NCBI GenBank assembly: GCA_037893225.1
Contig: JAZGUH010000204.1
Span: 992,001 to 1,056,000, forward strand
Direction: 5' to 3'
From: Hippasteria phrygiana
Taxonomy: Eukaryota; Echinodermata; Asteroidea; Valvatida; Goniasteridae
Length of the DNA: 64,000 nt
Under the pieces are notes generated by a model. The model was not told where the DNA came from and did not search any database. It saw only the letters and a list, made by a program, of their open reading frames with translations. Every line of letters begins with the position of its first letter. The first letter of the stretch is position 1. Below are positions 40,843-54,834 of the stretch, piece by piece. Position numbers and translations under genes: made by a program.

Positions 40843-43394
40843 ATGAAATATCAACCAAATCCAGTAATTTTGACATGTATGTATAGCTTAGATCTGGCGC
40901 TACATGTTGCAATCATCGGCGGCTTCCCAGAGTTAAAACTTGTAGAGAAAATTCGAACCTCGCAATGTTTATTTTCTTTCCGGTCAACATCTGTGTACAT
41001 ATTACCGTCTATTTATTGCTCCATGCACGTCAAATTCCCTGGGGTATGGACTTGCTTTACTCATTCATAATTGCATGAAATATCAACCAAATACAGTAAT
41101 TTTGACATGTATGGATAGCTTAGATCTGGCGCTACATGTTGCAATTATCGGCGGCTTCTTAGAGTTAACACTTGTGGAGAAAATTCAAACCTCGCAATGT
41201 TTATTTTCTTTCCGGCCACCATCTGTGTGCATATTACCTTTTATTTATTGCTCCATGCCTGTCAAATTCCCTGGGGTATGGACTTGCTTTACTCATTCAT
41301 AATTGCATGAAATATCAACCAAATGTAGTAATTTTGACTTGTATGTATAGCTTAGATCTGGCGCTACATGTTGCAATCATCGGCGGCTTCCCAGAGTTAA
41401 AACTTGTAGAGAAAATTCAAACCTCGCAATGTTTATTTTCTTTCCGGCCAACGTCTGTGTACATATTACCGTCTATTTATTGCTCCATGCCTGTCAAATT
41501 CCCTGGGGTATGGACTTGCTTTACTCATTCATAATTGCATGAAATATCAACCAAATGCAGTAATTTTGACTTGTATGTATAGCTTAGATCTGGCGCTACA
41601 TGTTGCAATCATCGGCGGCTTCCCAGAGTTAAAACTTGTAGAGAAAATTCAAACCTCGCAATGTTTATTTTCTTTCCGGCCAACATCTGTGTACATATTA
41701 CCGTCTATTTATTGCTCCATGCATGTCAAATTCCCTGGGGTATGGACTTGCTTTACTCATTCATAATTGCATGAAATATCAACCAAATTCAGTAATTTTG
41801 ACATGTATGGATAGCTTAGATCTGGCGCTACATGTTGCAATTATCGGCGGCTTCTTAGAGTTAACACTTGTAGAGAAAATTCAAACCTCGCAATGTTTAT
41901 TTTCTTTCCGGCCACTATCTGTGTGCATATTACCTTTTATTTATTGCTCCATGCCTGTCAAATTCCCTGGGGTATGGACTTGCTTTACTCATTCATAATT
42001 GCATGAAATATCAACCAAATCCAGTAATTTTGACATGTATGTATAGCTTAGATCTGGCGCTACATGTTGCAATCATCGGCGGCTTCTTAGAGTTCAAACT
42101 TGTAGAGAAAATTCAAACCTCGCAATGTTTATTTTCTTTCCGGCCACCATCTGTGTGCATATTACCTTTTATTTATTGCTCCATGCCTGTCAAATTCCCT
42201 GGGGTATGGACTTGCTTTACTCATTCATAATTGCATGAAATATCAACCAAATGCAGTAATTTTGACTTGTATGTATAGCTTAGATCTGGCGCTACATGTT
42301 GCAATCATCGGCGGCTTCCCAGAGTTAAAACTTGTAGAGAAAATTCAAACCTCGCAATGTTTATTTTCTTTCCGGCCAACATCTGTGTACATATTACCGT
42401 CTATTTATTGCTCCATGCATGTCAAATTCCCTGGGGTATGGACTTGCTTTACTCATTCATAATTGCATGAAATATCAACCAAATTCAGTAATTTTGACAT
42501 GTATGGATAGCTTAGATCTGGCGCTACATGTTGCAATTATCGGCGGCTTCTTAGAGTTAACACTTGTAGAGAAAATTCAAACCTCGCAATGTTTATTTTC
42601 TTTCCGGCCACCATCTGTGTGCATATTACCTTTTATTTATTGCTCCATGCCTGTCAAATTCCCTGGGGTATGGACTTGCTTTACTCATTCATAATTGCAT
42701 GAAATATCAACCAAATGCAGTAATTTTGACATGTATGTATAGCTTAGATCTGGCGCTACATGTTGCAATTATCGGCGGCTTCTTAGGGTTAAAACTTGTG
42801 GAGAAAATTCAAACCTCGCAATGTTTATTTTCTTTCCGGCCAACATCTGTGTGCATGTTACCGTCTATTTATTGCTCCATGCATGTCAAATTCCCTGGGG
42901 TATGGACTTGCTTTACTCATTCATAATTGCATGAAATATCAACCAAATACAGTAATTTTGACATGTATGGATAGCTTAGATCTGGCGCTACATGTTGCAA
43001 TTATCGGCGGCTTCTTAGAATTAACACTTGTGGAGAAAATTCAAACCTCGCAATGTTTATTTTCTTTCCGGCCAACATCTGTGTACATATTACCGTCTAT
43101 TTATTGCTCCATGCATGTCAAATTCCCTGGGGTATGGACTTGCTTTACTCATTCATAATTGCATGAAATATCAACCAAATTCAGTAATTTTGACATGTAT
43201 GGATAGCTTAGATCTGGCGCTACATGTTGCAATCATCGGCGGCTTCTTAGAGTTAACACTTGTGGAGAAAATTCAAACCTCGCAATGTTTATTTTCTTTC
43301 CGGCCAACATCTGTGTACATATTACCGTCTATTTATTGCTCCATGCATGTCAAATTCCCTGGGGTATGGACTTGCTTTACTCATTCATAATTGC
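40843..43394 (+). repeat. TTGAATG-marked block 3, eleven monomers (2,552 bp)
   Basis: Order: p (40843) r a a q f/q a q g t s. It keeps the t monomer (42931) that block 1 lacks and that block 2 has only as a hybrid. Its final s (43163) ends in normal TTGC, so the marker is absent from the right border. Confidence 0.9.
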
Positions 43395-45714
43395 ATGAAA
43401 TATCAACCAAATCCAGTAATTTTGACATGTATGTATAGCTTAGATCTGGCGCTACATGTTGCAATCATCGGCGGCTTCCCAGAGTTAAAACTTGTAGAGA
43501 AAATTCGAACCTCGCAATGTTTATTTTCTTTCCGGTCAACATCTGTGTACATATTACCGTCTATTTATTGCTCCATGCACGTCAAATTCCCTGGGGTATG
43601 GACTTGCTTTACTCATTCATAATTGCATGAAATATCAACCAAATACAGTAATTTTGACATGTATGGATAGCTTAGATCTGGCGCTACATGTTGCAATTAT
43701 CGGCGGCTTCTTAGAGTTAACACTTGTGGAGAAAATTCAAACCTCGCAATGTTTATTTTCTTTCCGGCCACCATCTGTGTGCATATTACCTTTTATTTAT
43801 TGCTCCATGCCTGTCAAATTCCCTGGGGTATGGACTTGCTTTACTCATTCATAATTGCATGAAATATCAACCAAATGCAGTAATTTTGACTTGTATGTAT
43901 AGCTTAGATCTGGCGCTACATGTTGCAATCATCGGCGGCTTCCCAGAGTTAAAACTTGTAGAGAAAATTCAAACCTCGCAATGTTTATTTTCTTTCCGGC
44001 CAACATCTGTGTACATATTACCGTCTATTTATTGCTCCATGCATGTCAAATTCCCTGGGGTATGGACTTGCTTTACTCATTCATAATTGCATGAAATATC
44101 AACCAAATTCAGTAATTTTGACATGTATGGATAGCTTAGATCTGGCGCTACATGTTGCAATTATCGGCGGCTTCTTAGAGTTAACACTTGTAGAGAAAAT
44201 TCAAACCTCGCAATGTTTATTTTCTTTCCGGCCACTATCTGTGTGCATATTACCTTTTATTTATTGCTCCATGCCTGTCAAATTCCCTGGGGTATGGACT
44301 TGCTTTACTCATTCATAATTGCATGAAATATCAACCAAATCCAGTAATTTTGACATGTATGTATAGCTTAGATCTGGCGCTACATGTTGCAATCATCGGC
44401 GGCTTCTTAGAGTTCAAACTTGTAGAGAAAATTCAAACCTCGCAATGTTTATTTTCTTTCCGGCCAACATCTGTGTACATATTACCGTCTATTTATTGCT
44501 CCACGCACGTCAAATTCCCTGGGGTATGGACTTGCTTTACTCATTCATAATTGCATGAAATATCAACCAAATCCAATAATTTTGACATGTATGTATAGCT
44601 TAGATCTGGCGCTACATGTTGCAATCATCGGCGGCTTCCCAGAGTTAAAACTTGTAGAGAAAATTCGAACCTCGCAATGTTTATTTTCTTTCCGGCCAAC
44701 ATCTGTGTACATATTACCGTCTATTTATTGCTCCATGCCTGTCAAATTCCCTGGGGTATGGACTTGCTTTACTCATTCATAATTGCATGAAATATCAACC
44801 AAATTCAGTAATGTTGACATGTATGTATAGCTTAGATCTGGCGCTACATGTTGCAATTATCGGCGGCTTCTTAGAGTTAACACTTGTAGAGAAAATTCAA
44901 ACCTCGCAATGTTTATTTTCTTTCCGGCCACTATCTGTGTGCATATTACCTTTTATTTATTGCTCCATGCCTGTCAAATTCCCTGGGGTATGGACTTGCT
45001 TTACTCATTCATAATTGCATGAAATATCAACCAAATCCAGTAATTTTGACATGTATGTATAGCTTAGATCTGGCGCTACATGTTGCAATCATCGGCGGCT
45101 TCTTAGAGTTCAAACTTGTAGAGAAAATTCAAACCTCGCAATGTTTATTTTCTTTCCGGCCAACATCTGTGTACATATTACCGTCTATTTATTGCTCCAC
45201 GCACGTCAAATTCCCTGGGGTATGGACTTGCTTTACTCATTCATAATTGCATGAAATATCAACCAAATCCAATAATTTTGACATGTATGTATAGCTTAGA
45301 TCTGGCGCTACATGTTGCAATCATCGGCGGCTTCCCAGAGTTAAAACTTGTAGAGAAAATTCGAACCTCGCAATGTTTATTTTCTTTCCGGCCAACATCT
45401 GTGTACATATTACCGTCTATTTATTGCTCCATGCCTGTCAAATTCCCTGGGGTATGGACTTGCTTTACTCATTCATAATTGCATGAAATATCAACCAAAT
45501 TCAGTAATGTTGACATGTATGTATAGCTTAGATCTGGCGCTACATGTTGCAATTATCGGCGGCGTCTTAGAGTTAAAACTTGTGGAGAAAATTCAAACCT
45601 CGCAATGTTTATTTTCTTTCCGGCCAACATCTGTGTACATATTACCGTCTATTTATTGCTCCATGCGTGTCAAATTCCCTGGGGTATGGACTTGCTTTAC
45701 TCATTCATAATTGC
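43395..45714 (+). repeat. Block with 696-bp (3-monomer) tandem duplication
   Basis: 43395 p, 43627 r, 43859 a, 44091 q (CTA at 145-147), 44323 f, 44555 p (ATA at 22-24), 44787 u/q hybrid, 45019 f, 45251 p (ATA again), 45483 v-like with TAT at 40-42. The 44787 monomer starts as u (ATG at 25-27) and ends as the special q of 44091. The exchange lies between 44,826 and 44,881; copies are about 44,160-44,855 and 44,856-45,551. The rare ATA in both p monomers confirms copying; it recurs at 63579. Confidence 0.91.
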
Positions 45715-46642
45715 ATGAAATATCAACCAAATACAGTAATTTTGACATGTATGGATAGCTTAGATCTGGCGCTACATGTTGCAATTATCGGCGGCTTCTT
45801 AGAGTTAACACTTGTGGAGAAAATTCAAACCTCGCAATGTTTATTTTCTTTCCGGCCACCATCTGTGTGCATATTACCTTTTATTTATTGCTCCATGCCT
45901 GTCAAATTCCCTGGGGTATGGACTTGCTTTACTCATTCATAATTGCATGAAATATCAACCAAATGCAGTAATTTTGACTTGTATGTATAGCTTAGATCTG
46001 GCGCTACATGTTGCAATCATCGGCGGCTTCCCAGAGTTAAAACTTGTAGAGAAAATTCAAACCTCGCAATGTTTATTTTCTTTCCGGCCAACATCTGTGT
46101 GCATGTTACCGTCTATTTATTGCTCCATGCATGTCAAATTCCCTGGGGTATGGACTTGCTTTACTCATTCATAATTGCATGAAATATCAACCAAATACAG
46201 TAATTTTGACATGTATGGATAGCTTAGATCTGGCGCTACATGTTGCAATTATCGGCGGCTTCTTAGAATTAACACTTGTGGAGAAAATTCAAACCTCGCA
46301 ATGTTTATTTTCTTTCCGGCCAACATCTGTGTACATATTACCGTCTATTTATTGCTCCATGCATGTCAAATTCCCTGGGGTATGGACTTGCTTTACTCAT
46401 TCATAATTGCATGAAATATCAACCAAATTCAGTAATTTTGACATGTATGGATAGCTTAGATCTGGCGCTACATGTTGCAATCATCGGCGTCTTCTGAGAG
46501 TTAACACTTGTGGAGAAAATTCAAACCTCGCAATGTTCATTTTCTTTCCGGCCAACATCTGTGTACATATTACCGTCTATTTATTGCTCCATGCATGTCA
46601 AATTCCCTGGGGTATGGACTTGCTTTACTCATTCATAATTGC
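45715..46642 (+). repeat. Mosaic monomers r, a/g, t, s with TGA
   Basis: 45715 r; 45947 a/g hybrid, which begins as a (ACT at 31-33, CCA at 85-87) and ends as g (TGCATG at 154-159); 46179 t; 46411 s, with GTC in place of GGC at 79-81, TGA at 85-87 (46,495-46,497) and TTCATT in place of TTTATT further on. The a/g join omits q from the usual a-q-g order, consistent with deletion by exchange between a and g. Confidence 0.9.
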
Positions 46643-49600
46643 ATGAAATATCAACCAAATGCAGTAATTTTGACTTGTATGTATAGCTTAGATCTGGCGC
46701 TACATGTTGCAATCATCGGCGGCTTCCCAGAGTTAAAACTTGTAGAGAAAATTCAAACCTCGCAATGTTTATTTTCTTTCCGGCCAACATCTGTGTACAT
46801 ATTACCGTCTATTTATTGCTCCATGCCTGTCAAATTCCCTGGGGTATGGACTTGCTTTACTCATTCATAATTGCATGAAATATCAACCAAATTCAGTAAT
46901 GTTGACATGTATGTATAGCTTAGATCTGGCGCTACATGTTGCAATTATCGGCGGCGTCTTAGAGTTAAAACTTGTGGAGAAAATTCAAACCTCGCAATGT
47001 TTATTTTCTTTCCGGCCAACATCTGTGTACATATTACCGTCTATTTATTGCTCCATGCGTGTCAAATTCCCTGGGGTATGGACTTGCTTTACTCATTCAT
47101 AATTGCATGAAATATCAACCAAATACAGTAATTTTGACATGTATGGATAGCTTAGATCTGGCGCTACATGTTGCAATTATCGGCGGCTTCTTAGAGTTAA
47201 CACTTGTGGAGAAAATTCAAACCTCGCAATGTTTATTTTCTTTCCGGCCAACATCTGTGTGCATATTACCTTTTATTTATTGCTCCATGCCTGTCAAATT
47301 CCCTGGGGTATGGACTTGCTTTACTCATTCATAATTGCATGAAATATCAACCAAATGCAGTAATTTTGACTTGTATGTATAGCTTAGATCTGGCGCTACA
47401 TGTTGCAATCATCGGCGGCTTCCCAGAGTTAAAACTTGTAGAGAAAATTCAAACCTCGCAATGTTTATTTTCTTTCCGGCCAACATCTGTGTACATATTA
47501 CCGTCTATTTATTGCTCCATGCATGTCAAATTCCCTGGGGTATGGACTTGCTTTACTCATTCATAATTGCATGAAATATCAACCAAATTCAGTAATTTTG
47601 ACATGTATGGATAGCTTAGATCTGGCGCTACATGTTGCAATTATCGGCGGCTTCTTAGAGTTAACACTTGTAGAGAAAATTCAAACCTCGCAATGTTTAT
47701 TTTCTTACCGGCCACCATCTGTTTGCATATTACCTTTTATTTATTGCTCCATGCCTGTCAAATTCCCTGGGGTATGGACTTGCTTTACTCATTCATAATT
47801 GCATGAAATATCAACCAAATGCAGTAATTTTGACATGTATGTATAGCTTAGATCTGGCGCTACATGTTGCAATTATCGGCGGCTTCTTAGGGTTAAAACT
47901 TGTGGAGAAAATTCAAACCTCGCAATGTTTATTTTCTTTCCGGCCAACATCTGTGTGCATGTTACCGTCTATTTATTGCTCCATGCATGTCAAATTCCCT
48001 GGGGTATGGACTTGCTTTACTCATTCATAATTGCATGAAATATCAACCAAATACAGTAATTTTGACATGTATGGATAGCTTAGATCTGGCGCTACATGTT
48101 GCAATTATCGGCGGCTTCTTAGAATTAACACTTGTGGAGAAAATTCAAACCTCGCAATGTTTATTTTCTTTCCGGCCAACATCTGTGTACATATTACCGT
48201 CTATTTATTGCTCCATGCATGTCAAATTCCCTGGGGTATGGACTTGCTTTACTCATTCATAATTGCATGAAATATCAACCAAATTCAGTAATTTTGACAT
48301 GTATGGATAGCTTAGATCTGGCGCTACATGTTGCAATCATCGGCGGCTTCTTAGAGTTAACACTTGTGGAGAAAATTCAAACCTCGCAATGTTTATTTTC
48401 TTTCCGGCCAACATCTGTGTACATATTACCGTCTATTTATTGCTCCATGCATGTCAAATTCCCTGGGGTATGGACTTGCTTTACTCATTCATAATTGCAT
48501 GAAATATCAACCAAATGCAGTAATTTTGACTTGTATGTATAGCTTAGATCTGGCGCTACATGTTGCAATCATCGGCGGCTTCCCAGAGTTAAAACTTGTA
48601 GAGAAAATTCAAACCTCGCAATGTTTATTTTCTTTCCGGCCAACATCTGTGTACATATTACCGTCTATTTATTGCTCCATGCCTGTCAAATTCCCTGGGG
48701 TATGGACTTGCTTTACTCATTCATAATTGCATGAAATATCAACCAAATTCAGTAATGTTGACATGTATGTATAGCTTAGATCTGGCGCTACATGTTGCAA
48801 TTATCGGCGGCGTCTTAGAGTTAAAACTTGTGGAGAAAATTCAAACCTCGCAATGTTTATTTTCTTTCCGGCCAACATCTGTGTACATATTACCGTCTAT
48901 TTATTGCTCCATGCGTGTCAAATTCCCTGGGGTATGGACTTGCTTTACTCATTCATAATTGCATGAAATATCAACCAAATACAGTAATTTTGACATGTAT
49001 GGATAGCTTAGATCTGGCGCTACATGTTGCAATTATCGGCGGCTTCTTAGAGTTAACACTTGTGGAGAAAATTCAAACCTCGCAATGTTTATTTTCTTTC
49101 CGGCCAACATCTGTGTGCATATTACCTTTTATTTATTGCTCCATGCCTGTCAAATTCCCTGGGGTATGGACTTGCTTTACTCATTCATAATTGCATGAAA
49201 TATCAACCAAATGCAGTAATTTTGACTTGTATGTATAGCTTAGATCTGGCGCTACATGTTGCAATCATCGGCGGCTTCCCAGAGTTAAAACTTGTAGAGA
49301 AAATTCAAACCTCGCAATGTTTATTTTCTTTCCGGCCAACATCTGTGTACATATTACCGTCTATTTATTGCTCCATGCATGTCAAATTCCCTGGGGTATG
49401 GACTTGCTTTACTCATTCATAATTGCATGAAATATCAACCAAATTCAGTAATTTTGACATGTATGGATAGCTTAGATCTGGCGCTACATGTTGCAATTAT
49501 CGGCGGCTTCTTAGAGTTAACACTTGTAGAGAAAATTCAAACCTCGCAATGTTTATTTTCTTACCGGCCACCATCTGTTTGCATATTACCTTTTATTTAT

Positions 49601-50354
49601 TGCTCCATGCCTGTCAAATTCCCTGGGGTATGGACTTGCTTTACTCATTCATAATTGCATGAAATATCAACCAAATGCAGTAATTTTGACATGTATGTAT
49701 AGCTTAGATCTGGCGCTACATGTTGCAATTATCGGCGGCTTCTTAGGGTTAAAACTTGTGGAGAAAATTCAAACCTCGCAATGTTTATTTTCTTTCCGGC
49801 CAACATCTGTGTGCATGTTACCGTCTATTTATTGCTCCATGCATGTCAAATTCCCTGGGGTATGGACTTGCTTTACTCATTCATAATTGCATGAAATATC
49901 AACCAAATACAGTAATTTTGACATGTATGGATAGCTTAGATCTGGCGCTACATGTTGCAATTATCGGCGGCTTCTTAGAATTAACACTTGTGGAGAAAAT
50001 TCAAACCTCGCAATGTTTATTTTCTTTCCGGCCAACATCTGTGTACATATTACCGTCTATTTATTGCTCCATGCATGTCAAATTCCCTGGGGTATGGACT
50101 TGCTTTACTCATTCATAATTGCATGAAATATCAACCAAATTCAGTAATTTTGACATGTATGGATAGCTTAGATCTGGCGCTACATGTTGCAATCATCGGC
50201 GGCTTCTTAGAGTTAACACTTGTGGAGAAAATTCAAACCTCGCAATGTTTATTTTCTTTCCGGCCAACATCTGTGTACATATTACCGTCTATTTATTGCT
50301 CCATGCATGTCAAATTCCCTGGGGTATGGACTTGCTTTACTCATTCATAATTGC
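46643..50354 (+). repeat. 1,856-bp (8-monomer) tandem duplication
   Basis: Copy 1 starts at 46643 (a v r a q g t s) and copy 2 at 48499 (same order). Private markers shared by both are TAT at 40-42 in v, CCAACA with CCTTTT in r, and TACCGG in place of TTCCGG in q (47571 and 49427). The next monomer, 50355, is p rather than a, which marks the right border. Confidence 0.92.
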
Positions 50355-53300
50355 ATGAAATATCAACCAAATCCAGTAATTTTGACATGTATGTATAGCT
50401 TAGATCTGGCGCTACATGTTGCAATCATCGGCGGCTTCCCAGAGTTAAAACTTGTAGAGAAAATTCGAACCTCGCAATGTTTATTTTCTTTCCGGTCAAC
50501 ATCTGTGTACATATTACCGTCTATTTATTGCTCCATGCCTGTCAAATTCCCTGGGGTATGGACTTGCTTTACTCATTCATAATTGCATGAAATATCAACC
50601 AAATTCAGTAATGTTGACATGTATGTATAGCTTAGATCTGGCGCTACATGTTGCAATTATCGGCGGCTTCTTAGAGTTAAAACTTGTGGAGAAAATTCAA
50701 ACCTCGCAATGTTTATTTTCTTTCCGGCCAACATCTGTGTACATATTACCGTCTATTTATTCCTCCATGCGTGTCAAATTCCCTGGGGTATGGACTTGCT
50801 TTACTCATTCATAATTGCATGAAATATCAACCAAATTCAGTAATGTTGACATGTATGGATAGCTTAGATCTGGCGCTACATGTTGCAATTATCGGCGGCG
50901 TCTTAGAGTTAAAACTTGTGGAGAAAATTCAAACCTCGCAATGTTTATTTTCTTTCCGGCCAACATCTGTGTACATATTACCGTCTATTTATTGCTCCAT
51001 GCGTGTCAAATTCCCTGGGGTATGGACTTGCTTTACTCATTCATAATTGCATGAAATATCAACCAAATACAGTAATTTTGACATGTATGGATAGCTTAGA
51101 TCTGGCGCTACATGTTGCAATTATCGGCGGCTTCTTAGAGTTAACACTTGTGGAGAAAATTCAAACCTCGCAATGTTTATTTTCTTTCCGGCCACCATCT
51201 GTGTGCATATTACCTTTTATTTATTGCTCCATGCCTGTCAAATTCCCTGGGGTATGGACTTGCTTTACTCATTCATAATTGCATGAAATATCAACCAAAT
51301 GCAGTAATTTTGACTTGTATGTATAGCTTAGATCTGGCGCTACATGTTGCAATCATCGGCGGCTTCCCAGAGTTAAAACTTGTAGAGAAAATTCAAACCT
51401 CGCAATGTTTATTTTCTTTCCGGCCAACATCTGTGTACATATTACCGTCTATTTATTGCTCCATGCATGTCAAATTCCCTGGGGTATGGACTTGCTTTAC
51501 TCATTCATAATTGCATGAAATATCAACCAAATTCAGTAATTTTGACATGTATGGATAGCTTAGATCTGGCGCTACATGTTGCAATCATCGGCGGCTTCTT
51601 AGAGTTAACACTTGTGGAGAAAATTCAAACCTCGCAATGTTTATTTTCTTTCCGGCCAACATCTGTGTACATATTACCGTCTATTTATTGCTCCATGCAT
51701 GTCAAATTCCCTGGGGTATGGACTTGCTTTACTCATTCATAATTGCATGAAATATCAACCAAATCCAGTAATTTTGACATGTATGTATAGCTTAGATCTG
51801 GCGCTACATGTTGCAATCATCGGCGGCTTCCCAGAGTTAAAACTTGTGGAGAAAATTCGAACCTCGCAATGTTTATTTTCTTTCCGGTCAACATCTGTGT
51901 ACATATTACCGTCTATTTATTGCTCCATGCCTGTCAAATTCCCTGGGGTATGGACTTGCTTTACTCATTCATAATTGCATGAAATATCAACCAAATACAG
52001 TAATTTTGACATGTATGGATAGCTTAGATCTGGCGCTACATGTTGCAATTATCGGCGGCTTCTTAGAGTTAACACTTGTGGAGAAAATTCAAACCTCGCA
52101 ATGTTTATTTTCTTTCCGGCCACCATCTGTGTACATATTACCGTCTATTTATTGCTCCATGCATGTCAAATTCCCTGGGGTATGGACTTGCTTTACTCAT
52201 TCATAATTGCATGAAATATCAACCAAATCCAGTAATTTTGACATGTATGTATAGCTTAGATCTGGCGCTACATGTTGCAATCATCGGCGGCTTCCCAGAG
52301 TTAAAACTTGTAGAGAAAATTCGAACCTCGCAATGTTTATTTTCTTTCCGGTCAACATCTGTGTACATATTACCGTCTGTTTATTGCTCCATGCCTGTCA
52401 AATTCCCTGGGGTATGGACTTGCTTTACTCATTCATAATTGCATGAAATATCAACCAAATTCAGTAATGTTGACATGTATGTATAGCTTAGATCTGGCGC
52501 TACATGTTGCAATTATCGGCGGCTTCTTAGAGTTAAAACTTGTGGAGAAAATTCAAACCTCGCAATGTTTATTTTCTTTCCGGCCAACATCTGTGTACAT
52601 ATTACCGTCTATTTATTCCTCCATGCGTGTCAAATTCCCTGGGGTATGGACTTGCTTTACTCATTCATAATTGCATGAAATATCAACCAAATCCAGTAAT
52701 TTTGACATGTATGTATAGCTTAGATCTGGCGCTACATGTTGCAATCATCGGCGGCTTCCCAGAGTTAAAACTTGTAGAGAAAATTCGAACCTCGCAATGT
52801 TTATTTTCTTTCCGGTCAACATCTGTGTACATATTACCGTCTATTTATTGCTCCATGCCTGTCAAATTCCCTGGGGTATGGACTTGCTTTACTCATTCAT
52901 AATTGCATGAAATATCAACCAAATACAGTAATTTTGACATGTATGGATAGCTTAGATCTGGCGCTACATGTTGCAATTATCGGCGGCTTCTTAGAGTTAA
53001 CACTTGTGGAGAAAATTCAAACCTCGCAATGTTTATTTTCTTTCCGGCCACCATCTGTGTACATATTACCGTCTATTTATTGCTCCATGCATGTCAAATT
53101 CCCTGGGGTATGGACTTGCTTTACTCATTCATAATTGCATGAAATATCAACCAAATCCAGTAATTTTGACATGTATGTATAGCTTAGATCTGGCGCTACA
53201 TGTTGCAATCATCGGCGGCTTCCCAGAGTTAAAACTTGTAGAGAAAATTCGAACCTCGCAATGTTTATTTTCTTTCCGGTCAACATCTGTGTACATATTA

Positions 53301-54834
53301 CCGTCTGTTTATTGCTCCATGCCTGTCAAATTCCCTGGGGTATGGACTTGCTTTACTCATTCATAATTGCATGAAATATCAACCAAATTCAGTAATGTTG
53401 ACATGTATGTATAGCTTAGATCTGGCGCTACATGTTGCAATTATCGGCGGCTTCTTAGAGTTAAAACTTGTGGAGAAAATTCAAACCTCGCAATGTTTAT
53501 TTTCTTTCCGGCCAACATCTGTGTACATATTACCGTCTATTTATTCCTCCATGCGTGTCAAATTCCCTGGGGTATGGACTTGCTTTACTCATTCATAATT
53601 GCATGAAATATCAACCAAATTCAGTAATGTTGACATGTATGGATAGCTTAGATCTGGCGCTACATGTTGCAATTATCGGCGGCGTCTTAGAGTTAAAACT
53701 TGTGGAGAAAATTCAAACCTCGCAATGTTTATTTTCTTTCCGGCCAACATCTGTGTACATATTACCGTCTATTTATTGCTCCATGCGTGTCAAATTCCCT
53801 GGGGTATGGACTTGCTTTACTCATTCATAATTGCATGAAATATCAACCAAATACAGTAATTGTGACATGTATGGATAGCTTAGATCTGGCGCTACATGTT
53901 GCAATCATCGGCGGCTTCCCAGAGTTAAAACTTGTAGAGAAAATTCGAACCTCGCAATGTTTATTTTCTTTCCGGTCAACATCTGTGTACATATTACCGT
54001 CTGTTTATTGCTCCATGCCTGTCAAATTCCCTGGGGTATGGACTTGCTTTACTCATTCATAATTGCATGAAATATCAACCAAATTCAGTAATGTTGACAT
54101 GTATGTATAGCTTAGATCTGGCGCTACATGTTGCAATTATCGGCGGCTTCTTAGAGTTAAAACTTGTGGAGAAAATTCAAACCTCGCAATGTTTATTTTC
54201 TTTCCGGCCAACATCTGTGTACATATTACCGTCTATTTATTCCTCCATGCGTGTCAAATTCCCTGGGGTATGGACTTGCTTTACTCATTCATAATTGCAT
54301 GAAATATCAACCAAATCCAGTAATTTTGACATGTATGTATAGCTTAGATCTGGCGCTACATGTTGCAATCATCGGCGGCTTCCCAGAGTTAAAACTTGTA
54401 GAGAAAATTCGAACCTCGCAATGTTTATTTTCTTTCCGGTCAACATCTGTGTACATATTACCGTCTATTTATTGCTCCATGCCTGTCAAATTCCCTGGGG
54501 TATGGACTTGCTTTACTCATTCATAATTGCATGAAATATCAACCAAATACAGTAATTTTGACATGTATGGATAGCTTAGATCTGGCGCTACATGTTGCAA
54601 TTATCGGCGGCTTCTTAGAGTTAACACTTGTGGAGAAAATTCAAACCTCGCAATGTTTATTTTCTTTCCGGCCACCATCTGTGTACATATTACCGTCTAT
54701 TTATTGCTCCATGCATGTCAAATTCCCTGGGGTATGGACTTGCTTTACTCATTCATAATTGCATGAAATATCAACCAAATCCAGTAATTTTGACATGTAT
54801 GTATAGCTTAGATCTGGCGCTACATGTTGCAATC
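49267..54834 (+). repeat. 5,568-bp segmental tandem duplication, copy 1
   Basis: Types from 49195: a q g t s p u v r a s p x p u p x p u v r/p u p x. All match the following copy at an offset of 5,568 bp (24 monomers). Private markers in both include TACCGG in q (49427, 54995), GTG at 100-102 in p (51747, 57315), GTT in place of ATT at 169-171 in several p monomers (52211, 57779) and GTG at 25-30 in the r/p hybrid (53835, 59403). The left border lies inside the monomer at 49195, within about 40 bp of the stated start. Confidence 0.93.
51747..54762 (+). repeat. Nested 928- and 1,624-bp repeats of p-x-p-u
   Basis: 51747 p, 51979 x, 52211 p, 52443 u is repeated as 52675 p, 52907 x, 53139 p, 53371 u (928-bp period). 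Then 53603 v, 53835 r/p hybrid, 54067 u, 54299 p, 54531 x give a 1,624-bp period relative to 52211. The r/p monomer begins as r (ACA at 19-21, GAT at 40-42, GTG within 25-30 as in 61027) and continues as p (ATC, CCA at 85-87, CGA, GTT at 169-171). The same nest occurs at 57315-60330. Confidence 0.9.
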
